Numbered from the stretch's first letter, positions 40,741 through 53,973 are shown. The stretch is DNA of 64,000 nt from Isoetes taiwanensis (GCA_021234155.1 JAJEKV010000022.1:5723852-5787851); one strand, 5' to 3'. Notes: generated from the letters alone by a model not told the origin. Numbers and translations are program-made.

Positions 40741-42290
40741 TATGTACATCCAAAAAACACTTTGTTAGAAGGAAGGAAGGAAGGAAGGAAGTATATTTTA
40801 ACGTCCGCAGAGTCCAAACTGGCCTATGAGACGGTATATGCAATATACAAAGCAGATAAAAACCAACAGAAATACATACGCTACTATATAATGTGTCCCT
40901 ATTAGTGGGATGAAAAAACCCCCCACGTGGGAAGAAAAACCCTGGTAGTAGAGTCTTAGAGCTCCTATCCTGTAAGGGATACTCTAACGGTGGAGACTTG
41001 CAAAATGTAGGATGCGAGACATGCAACCATTGGCGATGCCAACAAGTGATGCAGTGGTGTCTCAGAGTATCTAAGATCAGCATGTACTGCACAGATGTGC
41101 GTATATGCTGGACAGTCCTGCAGAACGTGGTGCTCATCCTCTACTGTTTGCATGCGGCAACACTGGCATACCCTCTCATGTCGGGAGATGATGAGACCAC
41201 ATCCTCACGGAGGCAATAGCTCTCCGTCCTTCATAGATATATGTGCTTTCAAGTACTGGTGTAGGCCATGTTGTAGCAGCTGGATTAATCAAGGTAGTAG
41301 TGTTCGCTTTTAGGCTTTGCAAGAGTGGTCAGATCTCACAGTGGTAGCAAAGCGCATTCAGTGCACATCTTGTCCCTTGGCATCAAGCATAGCCACAACT
41401 GGCTGGGTAATCTATAGACCACGCTATAACAATCCCCTTACAATGCTCCCACCATACTCTCTTCAGTGCGTTGTGGCCCTTCCTTCCTTAATAAGAAAAC
41501 CCTAGAGGGATTGCATCCATGCTATTTACCTTATGGAAAAAGCGAGATTCTCCGCTCATAGCGTATCGTTGCAAGGGCCACAAACCGGTCCTCATATAGC
41601 AAAATCAATAAGGCACCATGTTCTTAACACATAGGTTGTATGTTAAAAAAGCCTTTTGCACCCTTTCTAGCTTATTCCAGATGTTCTGGCTAATCGCTGG
41701 ATCTCAGACCTCTACCCCATATAGTAGTACTGGTTCAACGAGTGATCTGAACAAGTGTGCTCTACGAGCACAATCACATAGGTTTATTTTATAGCAGCTA
41801 TTATGCATAACGTACATGGCTTTCCATCCTGCGCTGACCTTTCTTTCCACACAGTCATCCCATAGCATGCTAGCAGAAAAGTCGATTCTCAGATACTTGA
41901 AGGTCCTTACGACATCCACCTTCTGTCCTGTGTAATAGAGATTTAGGATACCATGCTGTGAGGAGAGGATTGCCAGGAGCTTAGTTTTATGTAGGTATAT
42001 CATCATTCCTGCTGTGTTACAGAACCTACTAAGAGCATCCAAATGCTCTCACATACTCCTGGTTGTATGAAAACAGCAAGTCCACATCGTTTGCATAGAG
42101 CAATTGCCTTAAATCAGATGTTTTGGTAGTCAGCAGCCACATCGCCCCATGTTCTTGCATCTAGGTCTCCAATTTATCAATGTAGAGACTAAAGATCATT
42201 GGAGATAATGGACATCCCCTCGCTTAATCCCTATGGTGTCGAGCAACTTCACGACTGATGCAAATGCAAAGATATATTCCATCATAGAGT
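40740..42290 (-). mobile_element. Decayed LINE, minus strand, same family as 10.4-11.7 kb
   Basis: In minus order: Gly-Ile-Lys-Arg-Gly near 42230; Leu-Tyr-Ala-Asn-Asp near 42095, where YADD has become YAND; a thumb with FKYLRIDFS near 41890 and LFRSLVEPVLLYGVEV near 41740; a connection region; and a C-terminal motif VEDEHHVLQDCPAYTH near 41125. The 3' region ends at a GAAG microsatellite (40769-40790). The LVEPVLL block and the DExHxLQxCP motif are shared with the 10.4-11.7 kb relic. Stops throughout. Confidence 0.78.
40769..40790. repeat. (GAAG)n microsatellite
   Basis: Five GAAG units near the 3' end of the LINE relic. It could mark the element tail or be a later expansion. Confidence 0.85.
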
Positions 42291-42797
42291 GTGTAGAAAG
42301 AATGATGCCTTTCATGGGTTACGCTTCATTGGTTTTGCTTCAAGATTCTATTCTCCTAATGCTATTTGATCACAAGACTCCACCTTTCAAAAAAAGTTAA
42401 ATCAATCCGCTTAGTTTGTTTAGAGTTAACATATACCTAGTCTTTCTTTTCGAGCTATATTACACTCGGCTGCTGCAGAAAGACATTTGTCTCGAAAACT
42501 AATATGTACAACTCTACCCCAGAGGAAAATTTGTTGGTCTAAGGTACCTCATAAAAAAAGGGTTCTATTTGTTTTCATTTTCCAACCATCATTGCAACTT
42601 ACCTATTTCTCACATGTGTTTTTCTTGCTTTGAATGTCGGGGGCTTCTTTAGGAGGAATTTTTGATGCAAAGGCTATAGTCACAACATGACTATTGTACA
42701 ATCAATGGGCAAATGCATGCTTCTAACAAAAATATTGGTGTCTTTATCACAAGAATGGCAGACTCTTCTTTTTCGATACTAAGAGGGAGATCATAGA
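42290..42797. other. No gene recognised
   Basis: AT-rich sequence with only short frames. Confidence 0.4.
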
Positions 42798-43007
42798 GTA
42801 GAGGAAGCAAAAGTCGTTGAGAAGGTTAAAGCTAAGAAGAAGTATCATAAAGATCCCGATAAAGAGAAAGAAGGAAAGGCCAAAGAAAAGAAAGAAAGTA
42901 AAAAGGAGAAGAAATCAAAGAAGGATGAAGACAGAAGGAAGGGAAAGAGGGGATGGAAAAATGCCCTAATCTTAATGGAAAGGTTAGAGGAGAAACATAC
43001 GACGTAA
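42798..43007 (+). CDS. Lys/Glu-rich low-complexity frame
   Basis: A plus frame of about 69 codons ends at TAA 43005-43007. It is nearly all Lys, Glu, Asp and Arg with KEKEGKAKEKKESKK-type runs, then a Trp-Lys-Asn-Ala-Leu segment. This looks like an internal charged linker of a larger protein with no visible start. It may belong with the following ORF pieces. Confidence 0.25.
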   Translation, partial: VEEAKVVEKVKAKKKYHKDPDKEKEGKAKEKKESKKEKKSKKDEDRRKGKRGWKNALILMERLEEKHTT

Positions 43008-43126
43008 ACAACATTGCAGAAGATCTTTGAACACTGCCATCTTTTCCTCTACATCACGTCACGAAAAGAATAAACGTGTTCGATCTATACTAAGGGCCTC
43101 CGAACTTAACATCTAGGCCAAGCAAT

Positions 43127-44295
43127 ATGGAGCATGTAAAATCATTAGTGGATTCTTTCCAAAGAAACCTGCATCCAGTGTTTACTCATGCTGATGTGAA
43201 CCCCCTCATAAGGAAACTGGTCCCTTGGAAATCCAAGGATGATCTCATGGGGATGCACTACTATATAGTGAATGGCAACCGCTCAGTGCTTGTTGCTCAA
43301 CTGGTTTGTAGAAGACTGGGTAATGCAAAGTCCTAGGAACAGATATCAAAGATTTATGAGTTTTGGACTTCTTGGGTTGTATCTGATATACTCAACAATC
43401 AAGAATGCTGCGTTTCGCTTTGTAAAGTCAATGACGTCACTGCCAAGACCATCTTCAAGGAGCCTTATATTGACAAAAATAACCCACCTATGACACCAGT
43501 GTACTTTTTGTAGCAAGCATGATCCCTCAGGTCATGGTCAAACACGATCAAAACCCTATATGGTACTTAGAGTTTGCTTTGAATTAGATTCTTGATTTCG
43601 ATTTGAAATAGTGCAGTGATGCCATTTGTTGTGTCGTTGCACCATTTATGGCACCTAAATGGCGCCACGACACTATTTCAAATATTATTTGCTTTGGTTT
43701 TACGTTTTTATTTTGCCGTTTAAGTTTAGAAATAGCCGTCGGTGGCAAAGCAAAAGATTTTAACCAGTGGGTCTTCATGCCTGAAGATATTTTTCAGCTA
43801 TTCCTGTCCCTCTGGAACTTGTGGAAGGGTAGCAAATTAAAAGATAACAACCGGCCAAATTATTACCTGCACCTAGGCACCGTGACTACTCCAGTCAAAC
43901 CTATCTAAGGTGCATGAGGGGTCTCGACGATGAAGACTGCCAGGTTCTGTTCTAGGAAATGCTGGATGAGAAAACCTATGTCAAGGTCACAAGTGATTAT
44001 ATAGATGAGCAATTCTTCAATTTTACTTCTCATGTGGTTCATTTGGCTGGGCTGCATTGATCCATAAGAGATTTTGCATTGTGTTTGAGCATGAGCCGGC
44101 TAGGTGACAGTTCATGCATAGAATTCTTAGTAAACTTGACCCCCTCCTAAATACCATCCCCGGCTGCAATCCCTCGACCAAGAAACAAGGTGTTGTTGTG
44201 GAACAAAGTCTGAGACAAAAGCCGGGACAATCATTCCAACGAATACTTGAAGATGTATTTGATGTGGACTATGATGTGATCAAGAATCATTAGAG
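43127..44295 (+). pseudogene. Unidentified protein-coding remnant in several frames
   Basis: The frame 43127-43336 begins MEHVKSLVDSFQ and, if one stop at about 43335 is passed, continues as a soluble sequence to about 43510. A second block, 43648-43908, has a hydrophobic Phe/Leu/Cys segment then a Trp/Leu-rich region. A third block near 44140-44290 is hydrophilic. Codon use and composition differ from the AT-rich flanks, which suggests a decayed gene of about 350-400 codons on one strand. No known motif, transposase triad or RT is visible. Confidence 0.3.
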
Positions 44296-44299
44296 GCAA

Positions 44300-45290
44300 T
44301 TTGAGATCTCATTTTGTCCCATTAAGGGATGCTTAAAAGCCACATCGGCTTTTTAAACTGTCCAATAAGAGAAGAGCTCCAAAGTATTTTATTCGGTATT
44401 ATGTGGCGTTAGAATTAATGCAGCTCTAACTAACTTTTGCAAAGGTCATCTTTCTACTATAACTTTTGATCAAAAACTCGATTCAACACTATTTGTGGCA
44501 ATGGATTCGTCTCCCTCAAGATCTTTCTAATGACAAACCATTGTTATATCTTTTGGGATGTAAATATATAAGAAAAGAGCAAAAACCATATTTTTAAGGT
44601 TAACACATATGGCTTGTATTGAAATACATCATACCATATATCACTTGAAAGATCTTTTCATTCTTCATCTAATGCAACAAACGCCGTAGATTTTCATGAG
44701 TAGATCAAAAGTTATAGGAAAAACGACAATGAAGTTGTTAATTTGCATTAATTGCGCTTTGATGTAGAGTACTCATTCTATTGGAGGATTCTTATGGGGA
44801 CAAAAGGAGATCTCAAATTGCCTCTAATGACCGAAGTTTCGCCCCGACATTCTCAAACGATCCCAAATTCCTTTGCCGGTTTGAGGCATTTCAAGTTGAT
44901 CCCATGGCTAGGACATCTCGCCATGTTAATGGCTGGGGAACCCAAATCCTACTTGAAAGAACTAAATTCTCTCATCTGAAAGCGTGATTTGTGAAATGTG
45001 TTGATCACATGTATAATAATACTTTGTTTATAAACTCTTCCAAGTCTTGGCTTAGTGTATCAACTCTTGTCTACATATATATGCAAATTTTGCTAATATT
45101 ATCTACACTGCTTGTTATTTTCAATGGCGCTTAAAAAAATAGCACTTGAGGATGCATGATTTCACATAATGGCACTATAATAACACAAAGAAATGGCCAT
45201 AAAACATGCTCAAAAACAATTTTGTCCCCGTGATAGGGATCCGCGAAATTTCTCATTTTAATGAAATTGTGCTTGTGGACATTTTGGGAC
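44300..45290. other. No gene recognised
   Basis: Overlapping plus frames at 44752-44987 are short and match nothing. AT-rich words such as ATCAAAAGTTATAG near 44705 resemble the GATCAAAAAGTTATGA seen near 25927 inside the nested insert and may mark a dispersed repeat. Confidence 0.35.
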
Positions 45291-45293
45291 ATA

Positions 45294-46640
45294 TTTTTTT
45301 TTTGTTGAAGGACGTCGGACTTTATTCAATCAAAGAGTCAAATACAAGTATAAATCTTTGAGGAGTGAATAAAATCTCGGTGATAAGCGGAGACCCACCG
45401 AAAGAAGCAACCCCGCCTAAGCATAAGTGCACATCCAAAACTCCTCAAAATCACTTTCGCCTCTTGCGAGGGCAAGTGAAGAACAATGATACGACTTTCT
45501 GTAATGTAACCTTGAGCTTCTTGGAGAACACGATTATCGCCACATCGGACCTTTGAAGATTACCAATCTTAGATCTTTTCGAGATAGTCAAAGCAACCAT
45601 CCTCTGCTGCTTAGATGAAAAGCCTGGCCTTGTAACTTCTGTCCGGTACTTGGGTAAATTGCCAAAAGCGGTTGTTGACTTGTTAGTGAAACACGAAAAG
45701 GGAAAACAACCAGGTCCCATACATCTAAGGTGTTCACACATGAAAAAAGCAATGCTCAATGGTCTCGGATCCACGCTTGCATTACCACCGGACAATCGAT
45801 TTGATATTCTAGGGTTAAACTTATGGACAAGACATTAACCCCAAGAGACACCTATGAAGAATCGCCACCAAAGAAGCGCCACTTTAGGATGAAGTAAGCT
45901 TGTCCCATGCCCAAGACCACACCTTCGCCATTGAAGAGGAGGAAGTTGAAGAGACCACTTATTAGATCGGAGAAGAATATGATTATCAAGCAACAACTGA
46001 TACATAGAGTTCACAAGTTTGCACTCCTTAATTTCTTCATGACAAACCCATACCAAAATATCTTCTTGGTGTGGCGAAATAGGTCAGAAAAATCAGCAAC
46101 TTTTGCCAAGAACTCTATCCCATAAGCCCCAATAGAAACTTTAACCTAAAAGCCCCCATGTACCGTGGCACGAGTCATACCATCTTTTGCAATAGTTAGG
46201 ATTCCAAGCACTTTTCCAACGTCTTTGAGTCAATGGGTGCAGCAATGTAAAGCAAAGTGGTTGATTGTCTACCGGAGGGATCACCAAACAAGGTGCAATC
46301 AACCGCATTACCAAGCCGGTTGGATTTGATGTAAAAAAAAGTTTTGATTGTGTGCGAGGGAATCTAACAATCCCTTTAAGAAACATTTTGGGACATATTG
46401 CTTAAAGCTTGATCTTAAAGCTTGATATGATGGCTTTGTGTTTGCGGGCATATCATTTATAGAATACAAAAAGTTAAGGTGAAGCCTTATTACCACTCCA
46501 TTATTGTTGTTAGATGAAAAGCTCTTGAAAGAGTTGGAAGTAATGTATAGTTTAGATGAAAAATACTCCTGCTTAGGTCCGATTGAGCGTTGTATTTTTC
46601 TCCGGATAGATTTAAATATTTTAGGATAAGGTCTATACAT
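45294..46640 (-). mobile_element. Decayed LINE 3' region, minus strand
   Basis: A T10 run at 45294-45303 is the element tail on the plus strand, followed by TTTATTCAATC, a typical LINE 3' end. Minus frames 45795-45451, 46056-45835 and 46640-46308 carry Trp/Cys/His words of an ORF2 C-terminal zinc-finger region: HPKVALLWWRFFIGV and FFMCEHLRCM, then Lys/Arg-rich ends. No RT core remains. Confidence 0.6.
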
Positions 46641-47387
46641 TCATGAAGCTATTTTATTAACAAAGATCCATATTCTTATCATTAAGTTTGTTAGTCACCA
46701 AGATTGAAGAGTGGGACACCAAGAATTTTTACCCGTGCCTGTAAAGTTTTCTCTTTTTTTTTGTTTTTTTTTTTTTTTAATTCCAAGGATGGCATCCATT
46801 GAAGAAAAATCATTGAATCAAATCATGGTCATGGAAGTTATTAGGAAAAAATCAATGAATGGAAAGTATCGGTAGTGATTCATTGTTGCTCACAAAGTGT
46901 ATTAGAATGCTTTATGTGGTTTTTGATTGCTTGAGGCCGGGCACCAAGGAATTACCACTATATTTTTTAATTTATACTCTATAAGCTTTTTGTACATGTT
47001 TTTGAATAGTCAATGGCCATGAATATGGTCTATGCAAAAACAACTCCAACATAAGCATTGGGAATATAAGAGGCCCCATTTGTACCCTTGCAAATCTCAT
47101 GCATGCTTATTCATAAAATAGTCAATTAAAATGCTTGTTCTTGTTTACGTAAATTGCTATTTATGACATATAGGAATATTGATCACGGGAGAAAAATGTG
47201 AGGGCATTGCCAAATCAAAAGCGTGGTCTGCGGCGTGATTATGGAAGGTCAATTGCATATATTGTATTAGAAAATGGTGTAAGCTATTTCTTATTAAAGA
47301 TCATTCCCCATACACTTTCGTTTTGGATCTTGATCCATTTCTAATTTTCATGTATTTTTATTATGCTTTCTCAATTCTTACTCTTTT
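46641..47387. other. No gene recognised
   Basis: AT-rich, short frames only. Confidence 0.4.
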
Positions 47388-47630
47388 GGAATGCCCCATG
47401 TTTGGTCTAGTGGTAACACACTGGTTCCTTAGCAATGTGGTCTCGAAGTTTCAGACGCGCCGAATCGCACTCGACTCTTGTTGGGGGTCAAATCCCAGCA
47501 ACGCCTTAATGTAAGGTGGTTGGGGAGGCCCCAACCAAAGCAATGTAGTGTGGTGTGTGGTCACATGTCGGTTGGATCTTTGCCCTAGTGGTGTGGACGT
47601 TAAAACTACTATCTATCTATCTATCTATTT
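47388..47630 (+). mobile_element. tRNA-derived SINE
   Basis: A tRNA-like head with an A box (TGGTCTAGTGGTAACACACTGG at 47403-47424, split here as TGGTCTAGTGG plus TAACACACTGG) and a B box (GGGTCAAATCC at 47485-47495) is followed by about 110 bases of unrelated body and a (TCTA)n tail at 47611-47627. The internal Pol III boxes and simple tail are the hallmarks of a plant SINE. A-to-B spacing is wider than in a real tRNA and no cloverleaf closes. Confidence 0.7.
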
Positions 47631-47632
47631 TC

Positions 47633-47845
47633 TCTTCAAATGTACAATAGGATTGGGTCAAAAGACTTGGTTCTATTTTATGCTATTTCTTGATTATTCT
47701 TCTTGTCTCTACTAGACTTAAATATATCTATCTATCTATCTATTTTTCTCAAATGTACAATAGAATTGGTCAAAGACTTGGTTCTATTTTATGATTTCAC
47801 CGGATTATTCTTCTTGTCTCTACTAGACTTAAAATAAATCCATGA
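47633..47845 (+). repeat. ~112-bp tandem duplication with (TCTA)n
   Basis: TCAAATGTACAATAG, GACTTGGTTCTATTTTATG and TCTTGTCTCTACTAGACTTA occur in two successive copies separated by a (TCTA)n run near 47729-47745. It directly follows the SINE tail. Confidence 0.8.
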
Positions 47846-47849
47846 TATT

Positions 47850-49860
47850 TATAATCTACAAAAATTATTGCCGACAGCCTAGATATAGAAGCTATTTTGA
47901 CACTTAATTAGGACTAATGGTGAGTTGTTAGAGACATATAGTTTAAAAATCATGCATAAGTTGTTATGCGAATATGGTACATCATCGAATTTCCTTAAGA
48001 TTTGGAGAAAAGCATAGAATCAAACATAGAGGAAAAGCCTAGATTTTCTTTGGAGGTCTAGGTATGATTTATTCATTTATAGAGTAAAATTATGATATAT
48101 AAGTTCCGTTATTTGGTGGGCATAATACATTACCGGAATGAGGTTTGGTTGTGCAAGCTCTTGGCGATGTTTTCCTTTTGGAAATTGGCACTTAGGGCGT
48201 TCTTCCTTGGTGTTTCTTTTATCGGGTTTAGATCCATATCACGAATGCTTTTCCCTTTTGAAGGGTGCCTTGATTCTTGGGAGAGGTTAGTGTGCTATTT
48301 AAGATTAATCCAAGTGTGTGCACACCGGTGCATCTAATATAAAGTCTATATATCATGTGTGCATAGGGTTAAGAGAAATTATCCCTTATATGGAAATTTT
48401 CTAAGAAAATATACCTCATATTTCATATACCCTACCATATTTCTCTTATATATATATGGAATTCAAGCAAGAAAAATACCCCCTCCCATATATGGATCAC
48501 GGTTTTGAACAAAAAAAACCCTCGTTACACTCACATGCTTTCCTACGGTTTTCTGCGTGCACCCGGGGTGCACGAATGGATTCTCCATGTTTGTGGATTC
48601 TCTGAGATAATCACATGCCTCACGTGTACTCTTGCACATCCATTGACTCTGAAAGTTGGAGGCTTGGTGGTATTCTCCACAGTTGGTGCTTATTCTAGTG
48701 GACACTTGTTGCCTTGGGATGCTTTTTCCAGGACTAAGTTTATGCTATCACGATCGATATAAGAGCTCTGTGGGCAAAGGCTGGTGACATTACGCCCTGC
48801 GCTCTCCTTCACAACCGGTTAGGTGCCTATTTATGCTTGGTCCCCAAATTGCTAATGCACAGCGTCTTGTGCTTTACCGTTATATCGAAAGATGGTTGAT
48901 GTTGACATTGTTCCCCTCATGCTAGTTGGCGACTCGCATTCCTTCTCCTCGGTGGGGATTATGTGGTCACATTATGCGGAATAAATTGCTTCATCCCAAA
49001 GTTTACGCCTTATGATGGGAATTCCTTCCACGGATGTCGGTCTGGGTTAATGTGTTGGTTCATAAGTTTTAAAGTCTCGAAACCTTTGCTTCTTTCTATG
49101 TGGCCGGGATTCGGCCCGGTTTATCACGGTTACTATCTCTATTCCATGTGGTCTTGACTAGCGGTCGTCTAGCCATTTATCCCTCCACTTGGAACAATTC
49201 GCGACAATAGGCTTTCCACTTAGCCGGTTGTTGTGGTCTATTTGGAAAAAGAAAGCGGGTTAAGTATCTTCTATATAAAATATTGCATTTAGTGGGGTTT
49301 GAATTAAGAAACCTAAGATTTCAATTGTTACAAAAAGCCTTTAAAAGGTATTATAGTGGCATTTACAAGATGCTTTACCTAAAGCTTCTTAGTAGATGGA
49401 GGCGGGGATGGAAATTTCTCCAAACCTTGGGCCATAGTTCAAAAATCTGTGATTAGTTAAGCTCTAGAAACGAATTTTTACTTTGCTTTGTAACCACTAA
49501 ACATACAATTTGAGGAAAAAAAGGCTATAGAAGATTCATGGTAAACATAAGATTTTCAAGTTTAGAATGCATTGAATGGATGCCTTGGCTTTGAGAAAAG
49601 AAAGAAAGAATGATTTGAGAAGGATGCTCAAGCAAATCCCGAAGGCCATGGGGAGATTCCTTTGTGATCCATCGATCTCCAACGGGAAACCATATGTGGC
49701 AACTCTGCGCCAAACAACCTTAGCGAACTGAAACATCTAAGTAGATAAAGGAGGAGAAATCAACCGAGACTCGTTAATAGAATATGGCCAAGCGGATTGG
49801 GCTTGGTGAGGAAAGGCGATGGGCACCACTCATCCCAAAGTCAAGAGGTGCAAAGAGGTT
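47850..49860. other. No gene recognised
   Basis: Several short plus frames (for example 48505-48762) give no domain. The stretch near 48130-49150 is poor in CAG and CTG and rich in CG-containing words compared with its neighbours, like the 54-63 kb region. Confidence 0.4.
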
Positions 49861-49861
49861 G

Positions 49862-50746
49862 GAATATGTAGCAAAATAACGAGGGGATTTGATATAGATG
49901 TAAAAAATAACAAATCAAATCCTCACCTTATATGCCTAAAATAATTGAATGGTTGTTATAAAAAAAATATTGACTCAAGATAAAAAACAATCACATTAGC
50001 TCACTGGGTATATTGGTTAAAGTAGTCTTATAAGAGCATTGAGTTATTTTGGTAGAGGTTCGAGCCCTCGTATTTCATATTCAAAAATCTTAGGCAAAGC
50101 CGTATAGAGGTTCGATATTCCCTCAAAACCTTAGGTGAAATCGTATTTCATATTTCAAAATCATAGACGCCTCCAATCATAAATGACTATAAGCAAAATG
50201 AGAGGTGCTAACAGGAGGCCCCAACATCATTCCACAGGTCATAGGATCGTGAGAATCCAAAGCGGTGTGATAGTCCATGGTGCACCTCCTTTAGAATATG
50301 TAGCAAAATAACAGAGGGTTCCAGAGGGATTTGATATAGATATAAAAAATAACAATTCCTGAAACCATAAACCATATATCCCTAAAATAATTGAATGAGT
50401 TGTTATAAAAAAACATAGATTCAAGATAAAAAATAATCATATTAGCTCACTTTGGGTATATTGGTTAAAGTAGTCTTATTAGAGCATTGAGTTATTTTAG
50501 TAGAGGTTCGAGCCCTCATATTTTCATATTCGAAAATCTTAGGCAAAGCCATATAGAGGTTCAATATTCCCTCCCTCGAAACCTTAGGGCAAAATCGTAT
50601 TTCATATTTCAAAATCATAGGTGCCTCGAATCATAAATGACTATAAGCGAAATGAGGAGGTGCTATTAAGGGCTGACTTACTGATCTGGGTCATAGGATC
50701 GACAAAATCGATGGCTAGTGGTAGTCCGTGGTGCACCTCGTTTAGA
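49862..50746 (+). repeat. ~432-bp tandem duplication carrying a tRNA-like SINE module
   Basis: Copy A is 49862-50293 and copy B 50294-50746. Each begins GAATATGTAGCAAAATAAC, includes an A-box-like TTAGCTCACTGGG and a perfect B box GGTTCGAGCCC (50057-50067 and about 50505-50515), and ends near GTCATAGGATCG and GGTGCACCTC. The Pol III boxes indicate a tRNA-related SINE within the unit. Copies differ by small indels and substitutions. Confidence 0.8.
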
Positions 50747-50945
50747 AAAATCTTGCCAAAAAGGAGGAAGAAGGAGCCGCAACAAACTTATTATTGTCCG
50801 GGTTAAAAAAAACCCCCCCCCCCGAAGGGTTTTCGAGGGAAAAAGCGAGTGGCGTATTAAGAATGATGTCAAACCGTCTGAAGCATACATCATCGTGAAA
50901 TAAAATAAATGTATATATACACGCCAGTGTGTGCCCACCATTGGT
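50747..50945 (-). mobile_element. 3' fragment of the 10.4/40.7-kb LINE family
   Basis: It shares GGGTTTTCGAGGGAAAAA, AAGAATG-TGTCAAAC, CATACATCATC and TATATATAC-CA-GTGTGTGCCC words with 10370-10515 in the same order. Only the 3' untranslated end is present. A C13 run interrupts the near end. Confidence 0.7.
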
Positions 50946-50949
50946 GGGG

Positions 50950-53900
50950 ATTTTTCCTAGTTCCATTATAAATTGATTCGTTCCATTAATTAATTAAACA
51001 GCGGTGTTTGTAAAGGCAAATACAATCTTTGTCGATGCAATGGTGGTCACGAAACAAATTGTTAGTGTTAAGGCACCCTAAAGATGAATATTTGATTTTG
51101 TAATTTAAACTATCAAATAAGTGATCACTAATGGTTGTATTTATTGGCAAGTGGCTAAAGCAAAAGCTGCCATATAAAGACAAATAGGCTATGATGGTAG
51201 AGAGAAGCATGAACTTAACTTAATAAACACATGGCCACTATGTTTGGACCCTTTGTAACAATAGGCAACTAGTTTTGTTTCTAAAAGTGGCTCTAGTTCT
51301 ATATGGTTAATTCAATGATTCTAGCAATAATAATCTTGCTCATCAAGGCAAAAAAAAAAGGATGCCCTACCATCTATCCCTTGATAAAGATTCGCCTTGT
51401 GAATATAACATTCTTTAATATTCATTGGAGCTTTGCCAAATTGGCTATTTTTATTTGAACAAAGATTCGCCAAAAAAATTACACATTTGAGAGCTACAAA
51501 AAAATTAGACACAACGCTACTACTCCTTACTTATAATTTAAAAAACCAGACGTTGAGACCTCACCAAATAGAACGATGAGTTTTGTAATGATCTATTATG
51601 TTGAAAGTAATAAACATAGTCATTAATGTTGTTGTCTTAAATTAAAGTCTGTTCGAATGCACTATCACGCTCAATTTGTACTTCACATTTTTCCAATAAT
51701 ATTTGCAGGAAGCTGGTAAAAATATATTTGATTTATTTTTTTTTTTTTACTTTTTTATCGATTTTATTGATTTATTTATTTTTCTAACAATTGTTTTAAA
51801 GGAACAGGAGCTTTGTATGTTGATTTAGAAGGTAGTTAGAATTTATTCATAAGAGTTTGTCATTTCATGCTGCTTATGGGCGCATATTGAGTGAGAAATT
51901 GTGAGGAATTTTGAACATAACAATGAACTAATTGTGGTATTTTAGATGTAGGCTAAGGTTCATAAAGCTACTCATTTTGCTTATTATAATCATTAACGGC
52001 ATTTTTTTTTCATTTGGAAGGCCTATCATCATAGCAATATTTCTTGAATATTTCTTTCTTGGTCACCAATGTTGACTTTGCTTATGGGAAACCAATGTTG
52101 ACTGCAACTAGGCTATATAATAATGAATACAACTACAGTCAAGACATTATCCATCAGGCTTATTTGTTCCATTGAGTGGCACATTCATAGCCACTTATTG
52201 TAGCATTCTTAACCACTTACTGCAATCATCCATGGAAGAGCTATAGAATGTGGCATATTCATAACCACACATTGCAATTGTCCCTTTCTTGGGGACTTCT
52301 TGTATGTAGTATGTGCAACATAAGTTTTATTGTATTATGGTAAGTATCATATCAACAACATCCTTCTAATATTCACTATATGAGTTATTTATGCATTTAC
52401 TATAGAATTTCTTCCTTGTAATATGTCAAACCTTTGTTATCTATTTTCTAATTTTATTCATGTTTTACGTATTGTATGCGGAGGAACTATTGATAACCTT
52501 ATTCTTCTTAAAATTATCGATTTCAAGTCGGAACATGCAATAAGCTCTCATCATGCCACATATTTAGGTGGTGATTTGGAGAAAATTAATTGGAGCTATT
52601 TATATGAAATGGTCAGTTGCCTCAAATTTTATTATCTCATTTGATAATTTGATGAAGACAATTGTATTTGTTAGGTGTGCATGAGCTATATGTTATCGAA
52701 GTGATATAATTTCTTCTTATAGAAATGAATTTTTATACTTTAAGAGACAATGGCTTGAAAGCGGGTGAAAGCTTCACATAGCCTGATTTTCCCCATCGGG
52801 GCAAAATAACATCATAAGGTATCAGCAGCAGCTTCTTTTGCATGAAAGCTTTTCTAAGGGATCTGGAAAATGACAATCAATGTTACGTATTTTTTCTTCT
52901 CAATCAAAAAGAATCTTGATCATAACAATCATACCTTAAACTTCCAAGATAATCATCTCTAGTAAATCTATCTTCATCATACAATTCAATGCGGATTTAG
53001 TTAGTGGAGTCATCACCTCTATCATGAAGTGGAATCTTTAAGTTCCAAGCGGTTTTGAACCTTGATCTACATTTAAAAGCGGTTGCTTGATGCATGTAAA
53101 AGTCATTAAACTATTTGAAAATAAATAAGTTAATTACTTCTAGCTGTCATAGTTCGAGCCTTTTGTGTTGAGCATGCTATAATTGCATAGGGATCTCCTT
53201 TCACTATAAAACAATCAACAAACTTGAATCATAGAATATATGAAAACGTAGTATGAGCTAGAATACAACCTATAAAGTTACGACATCTTAAGCCATTAGC
53301 ATGGAGTACTAAGACGTCAATGTTCAATCGGCATTATAATTGGAAAAGTATAAAATGATGATGCTTCTTAACTTCAAAAAGAAAAGAAGCCGAGGGAAAA
53401 AAAAAATCTTTACTTTAGCTTTAGGAAAGTGGCTAAAAAGGTTGAAAAAGAGAACATTGCCAACAAAGTTCAAACAATTATATGAGACCACTTTTTTAAA
53501 AAGGAATTGTCAATAGACAAAGAAATAAATTAAAATCGATAAACAACAAGTGGAATGGTTTTTGAATCACTAGGAATGTAATGTAATATAATGTAATCAT
53601 CCTATTCATTGTCTACAAGCTTTGTCATTGCTTCAAGAACCATTATTGTATATGACCTTAAAGTAGCAACAAAGTGAACTAGCAAATCTGCATAAATGCA
53701 GTTATTGTGCACACCACGAAAATCCACTACAAAGGGAAGATAGTGAAAGGTTGTTTTTTGATTGGACAATAACTCTAATAGAATCTGAAAGGGCTTATAA
53801 CAATCAATATGCCAGCTAAATTCTTGAGGATCTAACTAGGTTAAGGTTCATACTCTACCGTCATTTTCATGTGCATAGATGCCATGTTGTAATGTGGCAC

Positions 53901-53968
53901 TTACTATATGGATATTACACTTTTTATCTTCAAAAAGTTTTATCTACACTTCTATAGTGTAGAACTCC

Positions 53969-53970
<2 letters not shown>
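50950..53970. other. AT-rich region, no gene recognised
   Basis: Low-complexity A/T runs and short frames only. The 73-residue plus frame at 52423-52644 has no recognisable features. Confidence 0.45.

Positions 53971-53973
<3 letters not shown>

Noticed and set aside
47402-47496. Candidate tRNA gene at the Pol III A and B boxes
   Set aside because: The acceptor and anticodon stems do not pair and A-to-B spacing is too long. SINE is the better fit.
49997-50067. Candidate tRNA gene with a perfect B box
   Set aside because: No cloverleaf forms and the sequence is part of a 432-bp tandem unit.
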